Shown here one piece after another: positions 31,174 through 37,187 of a stretch of DNA of 37,187 bases (its first letter is position 1; each line of letters begins with the position of its first letter). Source of the DNA: a virus; the IMG/VR virus record IMGVR_UViG_3300033553_000838, positions 1 through 37,187 of that record; one strand, 5' to 3'. The notes under the pieces are model-generated. The model worked only from the letters and a program-made list of their open reading frames with translations, made no database searches and was not told the DNA's origin. The position numbers and the translations under genes are program-made.

Positions 31174-31754
31174 TGATTTCCACGTTCAATAAACTGGTCG
31201 ATCCGCTGCGCCGCCGTGTACGGCTGATGATTGGCCGCGCGGTGCTGGCGGCTGCGGCAGACGATAGCAAGGGCATCCAACTGGTACAGGTGAAGCTGCT
31301 TGATGGCGAGGTGGGTGATGGTGTCGAGCGGATGCAGAATTATGGATATACCTCGGTACCTAAGGCGGGTGCGGAAGGTGTGATGGTATGCGTCTCCGGG
31401 GATCGTAATCACGGGATCGTGGTGGTGATGGATGATCGCCGCTACCGGCTGAAGAATCTGCAACCGGGCGAGGTGGCGCTGTACACCGACGAGGGCGACA
31501 CCATCGTGATGAAGCGTGGTCGCAAGATCGAGGTGACGGCTGGCGCAGAAGTAAAAGTGACCGCACCAATCGTTAAAGTTGAGGCGAGCACCAAGGTGAC
31601 TTTAACGTCACCTCTGGTGGAGATGACGCAGAACTTGAGCGTAGGCGGGTCGGTGGCGGTGATGGGTGATGTGACGGCAGATGGCATCAGCCTCGCGAAC
31701 CATATGCATGGCGGTGTTGTCGCTGGTGGTAGCAATACCGGAGTACCGGCATGA
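31173..31754 (+). CDS. Baseplate spike protein (Mu gp45-like)
   Basis: 193 residues, length of Mu gp45 (197). N-terminal OB-fold part ('IQLVQVKLLDGEVGDGVERM', 'GVMVCVSGDRNHGIVVVMDD') followed by a beta-helix ('KIEVTAGAEVKVTAPIVKVE'). The tip sequence 'LANHMHGGVVAGG' includes the HxH that binds iron in the Mu spike. It is the membrane-piercing needle. Confidence 0.93.
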   Translation: MISTFNKLVDPLRRRVRLMIGRAVLAAAADDSKGIQLVQVKLLDGEVGDGVERMQNYGYTSVPKAGAEGVMVCVSGDRNHGIVVVMDDRRYRLKNLQPGEVALYTDEGDTIVMKRGRKIEVTAGAEVKVTAPIVKVEASTKVTLTSPLVEMTQNLSVGGSVAVMGDVTADGISLANHMHGGVVAGGSNTGVPA

Positions 31755-32212
31755 GCGATATACGTACGATCTTCGTAGACATGGCACACGGCGTGGATTT
31801 CGCTATCGAGTCAATGCTGCTCGCCCAGGATGATGGCTTGAGCACTGCGCTGATGTTGAGCCTATTCACCGACCGCCGTGCCGGTAATGACGATGTACTT
31901 CCTGCGGGCGCGGATGATCGGCGTGGCGTGTGGATGGATGGTTATGTGGAGGTGCCGGGCGATCTGATGGGTAGCCGCTTATGGCTGCTGCAGCGCGCGA
32001 AGCTGTTGCCGGAGACGGTGATCCGCGTGCGCGAGTATTGCGAGGAGGCGCTGGACTGGATGGTGCGCGACGGTGTGGCGAAGTCGGTTCTGGTGACTGC
32101 GTGGATAGAGCGCAGCGCACCTATCGGCGTGATCGGCGCGCAGGTGGATATCGCGAAGCCGGACGGCACGACGACACGATTTAAATTCGAGAAACTCTGG
32201 AGTGCGACGTAA
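31751..32212 (+). CDS. Baseplate wedge protein (Mu gp46-like)
   Basis: 153 residues: 'LMLSLFTDRRAGNDDVLPAG', 'DDRRGVWMDGY', 'MGSRLWLLQRAKLLPETVIR' and 'YCEEALDWMVRDGVAKSVLV' are the GP46 family signature. Overlaps the spike gene (ATGA) and abuts gp47. Confidence 0.93.
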   Translation: MSDIRTIFVDMAHGVDFAIESMLLAQDDGLSTALMLSLFTDRRAGNDDVLPAGADDRRGVWMDGYVEVPGDLMGSRLWLLQRAKLLPETVIRVREYCEEALDWMVRDGVAKSVLVTAWIERSAPIGVIGAQVDIAKPDGTTTRFKFEKLWSAT

Positions 32213-33267
32213 TGCCATTCAATAGACCGACTTTACAGCAACTGATCGACCGCTCGGTGGGCGATATCGAGGCTGGTTTACCCGGCACTGATGCGAAGTT
32301 GCGCCGAACTAATTTGAATGTGCTGGCCAAGAGTATGGCTGCTGTTTCGCACGGACTACATGCGTACATCGCTTGGCTGGCCAACCAGCCGCTGCCGGAT
32401 ACGGCCGAGGCTGAGTATCTTGATCGGCATGCCACGCTGTGGCTGGACCAGCCGCGTAAGCCTGCGGTGGCTGCGGTGGGCGATGTAACTTTTAGTGGAG
32501 CGAATGGCGTGGTGATCCCAGCGGGAACTTCGCTGGTACGGGCGGATGCGGCGGAGTTTGTGACGACGGCAGAAGGTACGATCGCACTCGGCGTGGCAGC
32601 GGTTGCTGTGGCGGCGGTAGATGCGGGTGCTGCGGGGAATTCTGTATCGGGTATCACGCTGACTTTGACCACCCCCATCGCAGGCATTACCTCTACCGCA
32701 ATCATCTCTGCCACCGCCCTCACCGGTGGTGCTGACATTGAAACCGATGATGCCTTACGTGCACGCGTGCTCGCCCGTATTAAACAGGCTCCGCACGGTG
32801 GCGCTGCATTCGACTACGAAGCTTGGGCTTTAGAAGTCGGTGGCGTCACCCGCGCATGGGTCTATCCAATGGAGCTTGGCCCCGGCACAGTCACCGTGCG
32901 CTTCGTGCGCGACAACGACGCGTCAATTATTCCTGATGCAGGCGAAGTAACTGCCGTGCAAGATTACATCGATGCGCGTCGACCAGTGACCGCTCAAGTG
33001 ACTGTAGTTGCGCCCATCGCGGTCCCGCTCAACTTCACACTCTCTATTGCACCCGTTTCAGCGGCCGTAAAAGCTGCTGTCGAGGCCGAGTTGGTAGACA
33101 TGATCAGCCGCGAAGCGGTGCCAGGCGGAACCATCCTGCTATCGCATATTCGTGAAGCTATTAGTATCGCGACTGGAGAGGTGGATCACACGCTTACCTC
33201 GCCCGTAGTAAACGTGATGCATACAACTGGGCAGATCGCCACGATGGGGGTTGTGACATGGGTATGA
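32212..33267 (+). CDS. Baseplate J-like protein (Mu gp47-like)
   Basis: 351 residues, length of Mu gp47. N-terminal 'RPTLQQLIDRSVGDIEAGLP', middle 'LDRHATLWLDQPRKPAVAAV', 'ETDDALRARVLARIKQAPHG' and 'GGVTRAWVYPMELGPGTVTV' mark the baseplate J family (T4 gp6-like wedge). Abuts gp46 and overlaps gp48. Confidence 0.93.
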   Translation: MPFNRPTLQQLIDRSVGDIEAGLPGTDAKLRRTNLNVLAKSMAAVSHGLHAYIAWLANQPLPDTAEAEYLDRHATLWLDQPRKPAVAAVGDVTFSGANGVVIPAGTSLVRADAAEFVTTAEGTIALGVAAVAVAAVDAGAAGNSVSGITLTLTTPIAGITSTAIISATALTGGADIETDDALRARVLARIKQAPHGGAAFDYEAWALEVGGVTRAWVYPMELGPGTVTVRFVRDNDASIIPDAGEVTAVQDYIDARRPVTAQVTVVAPIAVPLNFTLSIAPVSAAVKAAVEAELVDMISREAVPGGTILLSHIREAISIATGEVDHTLTSPVVNVMHTTGQIATMGVVTWV

Positions 33268-33836
33268 GTGCGGCTGCATATTTGAGCCAACTTCAAGCCT
33301 TGTTACCACAAGGCCCAGCTTGGACACGTGAGCCGGATGCTTTGCTTACCCGCTTGTTGTTGGCATTCGCAGAAGAATTCACGCGTTGTGACGCACGAGC
33401 AGATCAAGTAATCAGCGAGTCAGACCCTCGCAGCGTCTACGACTTGCTGCTGGACTGGGAACGTGTAGCAGGGATCACTCCGCTGGATGGAGAGAGCATC
33501 GAGCAGCGCCGTGCCGCGCTGACCGCAAAGCTCACCGGACGAGGTGGGCAGTCGCGCGCCTACTTCATCGCGTTGGCCGCACGGCTCGGATTCGCGGGCG
33601 TGACCATCACCGAATATCAACAGATGAACTGCAACGGCGATTGCGAAGATGCGCTCTATAGCTTGGCAGATGCGTTCGTGTGGATGCTCAACATCCCCGC
33701 GCTGGGCGGCATATATTCAGGCAACTGCAACAGCCCCTGCGACAGCGCGCTCGGGTCGTGGGGCTATACCGCGTTGGAGAACGAGATCAATGATGATAAG
33801 CCCGCACACACCACCGTCTTATTTAATTACGTTTAA
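33258..33836 (+). CDS. Baseplate/tail protein (Mu gp48-like, DUF2313)
   Basis: 192 residues: 'YLSQLQALLPQGPAWTREPD', 'ADQVISESDPRSVYDLLLDW' and 'EQRRAALTAKLTGRGGQSRA' are the family start. 'CNGDCEDAL' and 'GNCNSPCDSALGSWGY' form the Cys-containing end. An alternative ATG at 33264 is in frame. It links the baseplate to the fibres. Confidence 0.9.
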   Translation: MGMSAAAYLSQLQALLPQGPAWTREPDALLTRLLLAFAEEFTRCDARADQVISESDPRSVYDLLLDWERVAGITPLDGESIEQRRAALTAKLTGRGGQSRAYFIALAARLGFAGVTITEYQQMNCNGDCEDALYSLADAFVWMLNIPALGGIYSGNCNSPCDSALGSWGYTALENEINDDKPAHTTVLFNYV

Positions 33837-33848
33837 CAGGAGACCAAG

Positions 33849-34739
33849 ATGCGCAGAATAAATACCACCCACAAGGCCGCCGATCTATTCGGGCCGGGCA
33901 AAGACGGATTCCGTAACGGAGATATGGGCACCGGCATCATGCCAACCGAGCTGAATGCGGAATGGTTCAACATGATGCAGGAAGAAATTGCCGGCGTGGT
34001 TGAGGCGGCTGGACTGGCGCTGAATTCCGGGAATTCTGCCCAATTGCAGGAAGCCATCAAACGCCTGATCGACGCCCAGTCCGGAAACTACGCCCTCGAC
34101 ACCGGAGCGGCCAATGCCTATGTAGTGGCACTCGATCCGGCCATCGTGGCCTATGCAGACGGCATGACTGTACGGGTTAAGGTTGTCAACGCCAATACTG
34201 GCGCATCGACGCTGAATGCAGGTGGTGGTGCCAAGTCGCTTGTGAATGATGTTGGAACAGCACTAGCTGTCGGTGACATACCAGCTAGCAGTGTTTTCAC
34301 TGCCACTTATATTCTGGCTGCGGACAAGTTCTACATCACCTCGATGGTGCAGTCTCAGGGGGATGCACGTTATGCCAAGTTGGAAGGCTTACTGACGCAA
34401 GCTTTCGTGGCTGCGGACGGTGCGACTGGGAAGCAGGTAGTGAATATCAGCCAATTTGCAAAATCACTTTCCGGGTCCGGTTATCAGAAGCTTCCTGGTG
34501 GTTTTATTATTCAGTGGGGCGGACTTACAAATACAGGGGGAAGTCAGGCTGTAACCTTTCCGATAGCTTTCCCTGCTGCTGTAGCTTCTATAACTAGTAA
34601 TGGAGGTTGGGCTACTGGCGGAAATTATTTGACATCCGTGTCGGGACTAACAACAACTGGATTCACGATGAATTCGTATACATCCAATACGGGCGTTCTT
34701 GTGACTTGTAATGCTGTATGGATTGCTATCGGATATTAA
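33849..34739 (+). CDS. Tail fibre protein
   Basis: 296 residues. The N-terminal baseplate-binding part ('KAADLFGPGKDGFRNGDMGT', 'PTELNAEWFNMMQEEIAGVV') is typical of Mu-like and P2-like fibres. A beta-rich middle follows, then a C-terminal receptor-binding tip starting about 205 ('YQKLPGGFIIQWGGLTNTGG', 'TFPIAFPAAVASITSNGGW', 'FTMNSYTSNTGVLVTCNAVW'), the gp53/gpH-like tip domain. The DNA of the tip (about 34440-34739) is clearly AT-richer than the rest of the gene, pointing to exchange of the tip. No DGR repeat is present in it. Confidence 0.9.
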   Translation: MRRINTTHKAADLFGPGKDGFRNGDMGTGIMPTELNAEWFNMMQEEIAGVVEAAGLALNSGNSAQLQEAIKRLIDAQSGNYALDTGAANAYVVALDPAIVAYADGMTVRVKVVNANTGASTLNAGGGAKSLVNDVGTALAVGDIPASSVFTATYILAADKFYITSMVQSQGDARYAKLEGLLTQAFVAADGATGKQVVNISQFAKSLSGSGYQKLPGGFIIQWGGLTNTGGSQAVTFPIAFPAAVASITSNGGWATGGNYLTSVSGLTTTGFTMNSYTSNTGVLVTCNAVWIAIGY

Positions 34740-34748
34740 GGAGAGAAC

Positions 34749-35321
34749 ATGCCCATCTATTTTGCAAAATCAACTGGCGGCTTTTACACCACCCAAATCC
34801 ACGGCTCCAGCATCCCTGATGATGCAGTCGAAATCACCAATGCCGAGCACTCTGCATTGCTGGCGGCACAGTCTCAAGGCAAGCGCATCACCTCCGACGC
34901 ATCCGGCCGCCCGATAGCCATCGACCCACCACTGCCGAGCATCGAGCAGCAGATCGCATCCGCGCTGGCGGGAACCTACGCCGACGTCGACGCCATCTAT
35001 GCCGCCGCCATCGGCGGTCGCGCACCGGAATACGAGCAGGCCGAGCAAGCTGCCCTTGCATACCAAGCGGCTGGCTACACCGGCACGGCGTCGCCCTATG
35101 TGGCGGACTACGCTGTCACAGCAGGCATCACCGACCGTCAATCCGCCGAACTCATCATCGCCCGCGCCAATGGCCTGCGTGCGGCGGTGCTGGTGATGCG
35201 CTCCACCCGCTTCACCGCCCAGTCCGCGATGCGCGCTGCCACCACGCAAGCCGAGCTGGATGCGGCGGTGGCAGCGTGGACGGCGTTCATCGCCCAGGTG
35301 CGCATCCAGCTGGGGCTGTAA
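34749..35321 (+). CDS. Tail fibre accessory/assembly protein
   Basis: 190 residues. N-terminal 'PIYFAKSTGGFYTTQIHGSS' and 'IPDDAVEITNAEHSALLAAQ' are typical of tail fibre assembly proteins. The C-terminal half is an alanine-rich helical region ('ARANGLRAAVLVMRSTRFTA'). GGAG before the ATG, 9 bases after the fibre stop. It likely helps the fibre fold or attach. Confidence 0.8.
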   Translation: MPIYFAKSTGGFYTTQIHGSSIPDDAVEITNAEHSALLAAQSQGKRITSDASGRPIAIDPPLPSIEQQIASALAGTYADVDAIYAAAIGGRAPEYEQAEQAALAYQAAGYTGTASPYVADYAVTAGITDRQSAELIIARANGLRAAVLVMRSTRFTAQSAMRAATTQAELDAAVAAWTAFIAQVRIQLGL

Positions 35322-35737
35322 TGGTCAAACTCGCCCTCTACAAAGGACGCGGAAAGCTAGGCAACCGCATCACGCGCTGGTGGACGGGCTCGATCTATTC
35401 GCACTGCGAGCTGGTGGTGTGCGGCGTGTGCCTCTCGGCGAGCTTTATGGATGGCGGCGTGCGCGCCAAGCAGATCGATCTGGACAGCGGCCACTGGGAC
35501 GTGATCCCGCTGCCCTGGGCAGATGTGGCACAGGTGCTGGCATTCTTCGAGCAAACCAAAGGCCGCGCCTACGACTGGCTCGGCCTGTTTCGCGGCCAGC
35601 TTTTCAACCGAGGCGGGCGAGACGGCAGCAAGTATTTCTGCTCAGAATGGTGCGCCGAAGCGATCGGCATCCCAGGGGCCGAGATGTATAGCCCGGCGCG
35701 GTTGGGGGAGCTTTGTGAGGTTATGAGGGGTAGGTAG
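35321..35737 (+). CDS. Permuted NlpC/P60-like (YiiX-type) papain-fold protein
   Basis: 138 residues. The candidate catalytic His is in 'GSIYSHCELVVCG' and the Cys in 'SKYFCSEWCAEAIGI'; this His-before-Cys order is the permuted NlpC/P60 papain fold. 'WDVIPLPW' and 'RAYDWLGLFRGQLFNR' are conserved in phage members of this group. Start ATG 35321 shares a base with the previous stop. It could be a peptidase or amidase acting on cell wall or lipid; the substrate is unknown. Confidence 0.75.
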   Translation: MVKLALYKGRGKLGNRITRWWTGSIYSHCELVVCGVCLSASFMDGGVRAKQIDLDSGHWDVIPLPWADVAQVLAFFEQTKGRAYDWLGLFRGQLFNRGGRDGSKYFCSEWCAEAIGIPGAEMYSPARLGELCEVMRGR

Positions 35738-35750
35738 AAAGACGGTGCGA

Positions 35751-35778
35751 CCGTTAAAGTGCTCTAACACTCTAACGG
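35751..35778 (+). other. Imperfect hairpin downstream of the tail operon
   Basis: Stem CCGTTAAAGTG with CACTCTAACGG (one mismatch), loop CTCTAA, 13 bases after the previous stop. No T run follows, so the role as a terminator is uncertain. Confidence 0.45.
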
Positions 35779-35821
35779 CCACCTCCCGCAGATAAAGCCT
35801 GCGTTCAGCCAAAGCACCGTA

Positions 35822-35835
35822 CTGCTCGCGAGCAG
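35822..35835 (+). promoter_or_regulatory. 14-bp palindrome upstream of com
   Basis: Perfect palindrome CTGCTCGCGAGCAG, 32 bases before the com ATG, in the place of the Mu mom promoter. It differs from the ACTGAAG dyad. The 130-base gap holds no GATC site, so the Dam/OxyR control known for Mu mom is not visible here. Regulatory role inferred from position only. Confidence 0.4.
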
Positions 35836-35867
35836 CGTGCCGAGGCTACCACGCTAGGCAGGTATTG

Positions 35868-36050
35868 ATGGAAACAGTTAGATGCGGTAAGTGCACCAAG
35901 ATGTTGGCGAGAGCCGACTACATACAGATTGAGATCAAGTGTCCGCGCTGCGGCACATTGAACCTGAAGGCCAAGAGTCTCGAACCAGAACGCCGTGGAG
36001 CGTCTATCCGAAAGGAAGCGCACCATGACAAGAAAGACCCCGATCTTTAA
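35868..36050 (+). CDS. com: Com-like zinc finger translational regulator
   Basis: 60 residues (Mu Com is 62). The zinc finger is 'VRCGKCTKML' plus 'KCPRCGTLNLKAKSLEPERR', the CxxC..CxxC arrangement of Com, which in Mu binds mRNA and opens the translation start of mom. Here it overlaps the following methylase gene by 26 bases, again as com overlaps mom. The start is the ATG at 35868; a TTG lies directly before it. Confidence 0.88.
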   Translation: METVRCGKCTKMLARADYIQIEIKCPRCGTLNLKAKSLEPERRGASIRKEAHHDKKDPDL

Positions 36051-36816
36051 CAATCAGGAACACGCGCCGATCATCCCTTGGGTGGGTGGTAAGCGTAGGC
36101 TGGCCAAGCACATCATTCCGATGTTCCCAGTGCATAGCTGCTATGTCGAGCCATTCTGCGGTGCAGCAGCGCTGTACTTCCTGAAGCCGCAAGCCAAGGT
36201 GGAGGTGCTGAACGACGTGAACGGTGAGCTGGTGAATCTATACCGGGTGGTGAAGCACCACATGGATGAGTTCATGCGCCAGTTCCGTTGGGCGCTGACC
36301 AGTCGCCAGATGTACAAGTGGCTACAGGCCACGCCAGAGGAAACGCTCACGGATGTGCAACGCGCAGCCCGCTTCTTCTACCTTCAGAAGAACAGCTTTG
36401 GCGGCAAGGTAAGCGGCCAGACATTCGGCACTGCCACCACCAGTGGCCCACGCCTCAACCTGCTACGTTTGGAAGAAGACATCAGCCAAGCGCATCTGCG
36501 CCTATCCCAGACCTTCATCGAGCATCTTGATTGGGAAGCCTGCATCGCCAAGTATGACCGTCCCCATACCCTGTTCTACTGCGACCCGCCCTACTGGCAG
36601 ACAGAGGGCTACGGTGTCGAGTTCGGCATCGATCAGTATGACCGCATGGCTGAACTGGCCAGAACGATCAAGGGAAAGATGGTGATCAGCGTGAACGATA
36701 TTCCGGCGATGCGGAAAGCCTTCGCTGGGCTGCCAATGGATAGCCTCCCGATCAGCTACACGGTGGGTGGTGGCAAGGGGAGTAAAGCCGCTGAGTTGGT
36801 GATACGAAACTGGTGA
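36025..36816 (+). CDS. dam: D12-class adenine-specific DNA methyltransferase (Dam-like)
   Basis: 263 residues. S-adenosylmethionine binding is at 'PWVGGKRRLA' and 'CYVEPFCGAAALYF' (motif I), and the catalytic motif IV is 'FYCDPPYWQTEGY'. 'EVLNDVNGELVNLYRVVKHH' is also typical of D12-class enzymes. It would methylate N6 of adenine in phage and perhaps host DNA, giving protection from restriction. AAGGAA lies 8 bases before the ATG. It takes the place of mom behind com. Target sequence unknown, possibly GATC. Confidence 0.9.
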   Translation: MTRKTPIFNNQEHAPIIPWVGGKRRLAKHIIPMFPVHSCYVEPFCGAAALYFLKPQAKVEVLNDVNGELVNLYRVVKHHMDEFMRQFRWALTSRQMYKWLQATPEETLTDVQRAARFFYLQKNSFGGKVSGQTFGTATTSGPRLNLLRLEEDISQAHLRLSQTFIEHLDWEACIAKYDRPHTLFYCDPPYWQTEGYGVEFGIDQYDRMAELARTIKGKMVISVNDIPAMRKAFAGLPMDSLPISYTVGGGKGSKAAELVIRNW

Positions 36817-36936
36817 GGCCGCTTTCGTTTAACGGGAAAGTTGCTGAGTATTATTTCGTATTGGTTTGGCGGGGGTTAGATAGGCTGTTAAAGTCGCCCC
36901 CGATTTGCTACTTTTAACGCGATGCGGCAGTTTGGG
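36817..36936. other. Non-coding right-end region
   Basis: 120 bases after the methylase with no gene. It holds CGGGGG/CCCCCG arms (36870-36875 with 36897-36902) followed by ATTTGCTACTTTT, a weak terminator-like element, and the inverted pair GTTAAAGT/ACTTTTAAC around it. No further feature can be supported. Confidence 0.4.
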
Positions 36937-36971
36937 CAGTGCCAAATGCACCGCAAATCAGTGCCAAATGC
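36937..36971 (+). repeat. Direct repeats near the right end (candidate MuA sites R1/R2)
   Basis: CAGTGCCAAATGC occurs at 36937-36949 and 36959-36971, exactly 22 bp apart. Mu R1 and R2 sites have the same 22-bp spacing next to the right end. Further sites (R3 and left-end sites) cannot be assigned here. Confidence 0.7.
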
Positions 36972-36979
36972 GTCGCGCG

Positions 36980-36987
36980 CTTACACA
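36980..36987. other. Probable right end of the phage (attR junction)
   Basis: Transposable phages end in CA-3' (5'-TG on the other strand). TTACACA follows the second repeat by about 10 bases, so the end is probably at 36985 (giving 5'-TGTAAGCG when read inward) or 36987. DNA beyond it would be host. The 5-bp target duplication cannot be checked without the left end. Confidence 0.5.
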
Positions 36988-37187
36988 TCTCGAAGTAACT
37001 GCTCAGGCACACCGACACTGCCTCTCTGCATCTGGATAGTTTCATTTTCCTCCACAGGAACGGTTGGGATTGGAGGTGCAGAGAATGCCCGAATGACCAC
37101 CCCACCTCTTGCATAGGCAGAGCCATACAGCCCGACACACATGAAAAGCGCAATAGTTATGAAACTTCGTAATAACCTACTTCTCAT
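36981..37187 (-). pseudogene. Flanking host ORF for a secreted protein, apparently cut by the insertion
   Basis: 68 codons on the minus strand, from the window edge (ATG at 37187) to a TAA at 36981-36983. It starts with a signal peptide ('IALFMCVGLYGSAYARGG'). The stop codon lies inside the proposed phage end, so the last codons and the stop come from the phage and the host protein would be truncated. The true start could also lie further upstream outside the window. No family recognised. Confidence 0.5.

Noticed and set aside
33849-34739. Tail fibre as a third DGR target
   Set aside because: No sequence matching the TR ends occurs in or after the fibre gene.
1-37187. Many GTTAA/TTAAC words across the window
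   Set aside because: The rough count is about what the base composition would give by chance, so I do not claim a motif.
1-37187. CRISPR arrays, rRNA or tRNA genes, insertion sequences
   Set aside because: No regularly spaced repeats, no RNA gene signatures, and no IS ends were seen other than the phage's own transposition genes and end repeats.

Overview
This window is most of a Mu-like transposable prophage or phage (Mu/BcepMu-type gene order) in a proteobacterial chromosome. It runs from just inside the left end (Ner-like regulator, transposase A, target-capture ATPase B) through the right end, with about 200 bp of flanking DNA at the far right. Every phage gene is on the + strand and tightly packed; many neighbours are joined by ATGA start/stop overlaps. 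Base composition is GC-rich. The host is probably a beta- or gammaproteobacterium, but nothing here fixes the genus. The left end, with the c-type repressor and left MuA sites, lies outside the window.

Early region (1-10.8 kb): ner-like, a small conserved protein, MuA (DDE transposase), MuB (AAA+ ATPase), then a run of small early genes (winged-helix, zinc-ribbon, membrane and HExxH proteins). Inserted here is a complete diversity-generating retroelement (DGR, 6.8-9.3 kb). It has two tandem small C-type-lectin-like (DUF1566-type) target genes, each ending in a variable repeat (VR), then an Avd accessory gene, one template repeat (TR), and a DGR-type reverse transcriptase. TR and both VRs are the same length (98 nt). 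Each VR differs from TR at 13 positions, and every one of those is an adenine in TR. After the DGR come a helix-turn-helix protein, a small membrane protein, Gam, GemA (gp16) and a Mor/C-family activator.

Middle to late region: two AT-richer cargo-like genes follow Mor, one of which is a stand-alone copy of part of the MuF domain. A strong terminator and a 16-bp dyad then precede the lysis block: Cys-rich small protein, amidase endolysin, holin-like protein, i-spanin with an embedded o-spanin, and a TraR/DksA-type zinc finger. Packaging and head genes follow: gp25-like, gp26-like, small terminase, large terminase, a portal with a frameshift, and MuF with a nuclease-like C-terminal domain. A second copy of the dyad, at the same distance from the start codon, precedes the protease/scaffold (I/Z), decoration protein and major capsid protein.

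Tail region (22.6-35.3 kb): connector proteins, sheath, tube, tail-assembly chaperone with a -1 frameshift extension, tape measure, DNA-circulation protein, baseplate gp44-gp48 homologues, fibre and fibre accessory protein. The right end carries a permuted NlpC/P60-like protein, Com, a D12-class adenine methylase in place of mom, a pair of 13-bp direct repeats 22 bp apart (candidate MuA sites R1/R2), and a flanking minus-strand ORF for a secreted protein that appears to be cut by the insertion.

The most notable system is the DGR: one template for two small stand-alone targets in the early region of a transposable phage, with the template inside the only open frame that can supply the reverse transcriptase with a start codon.
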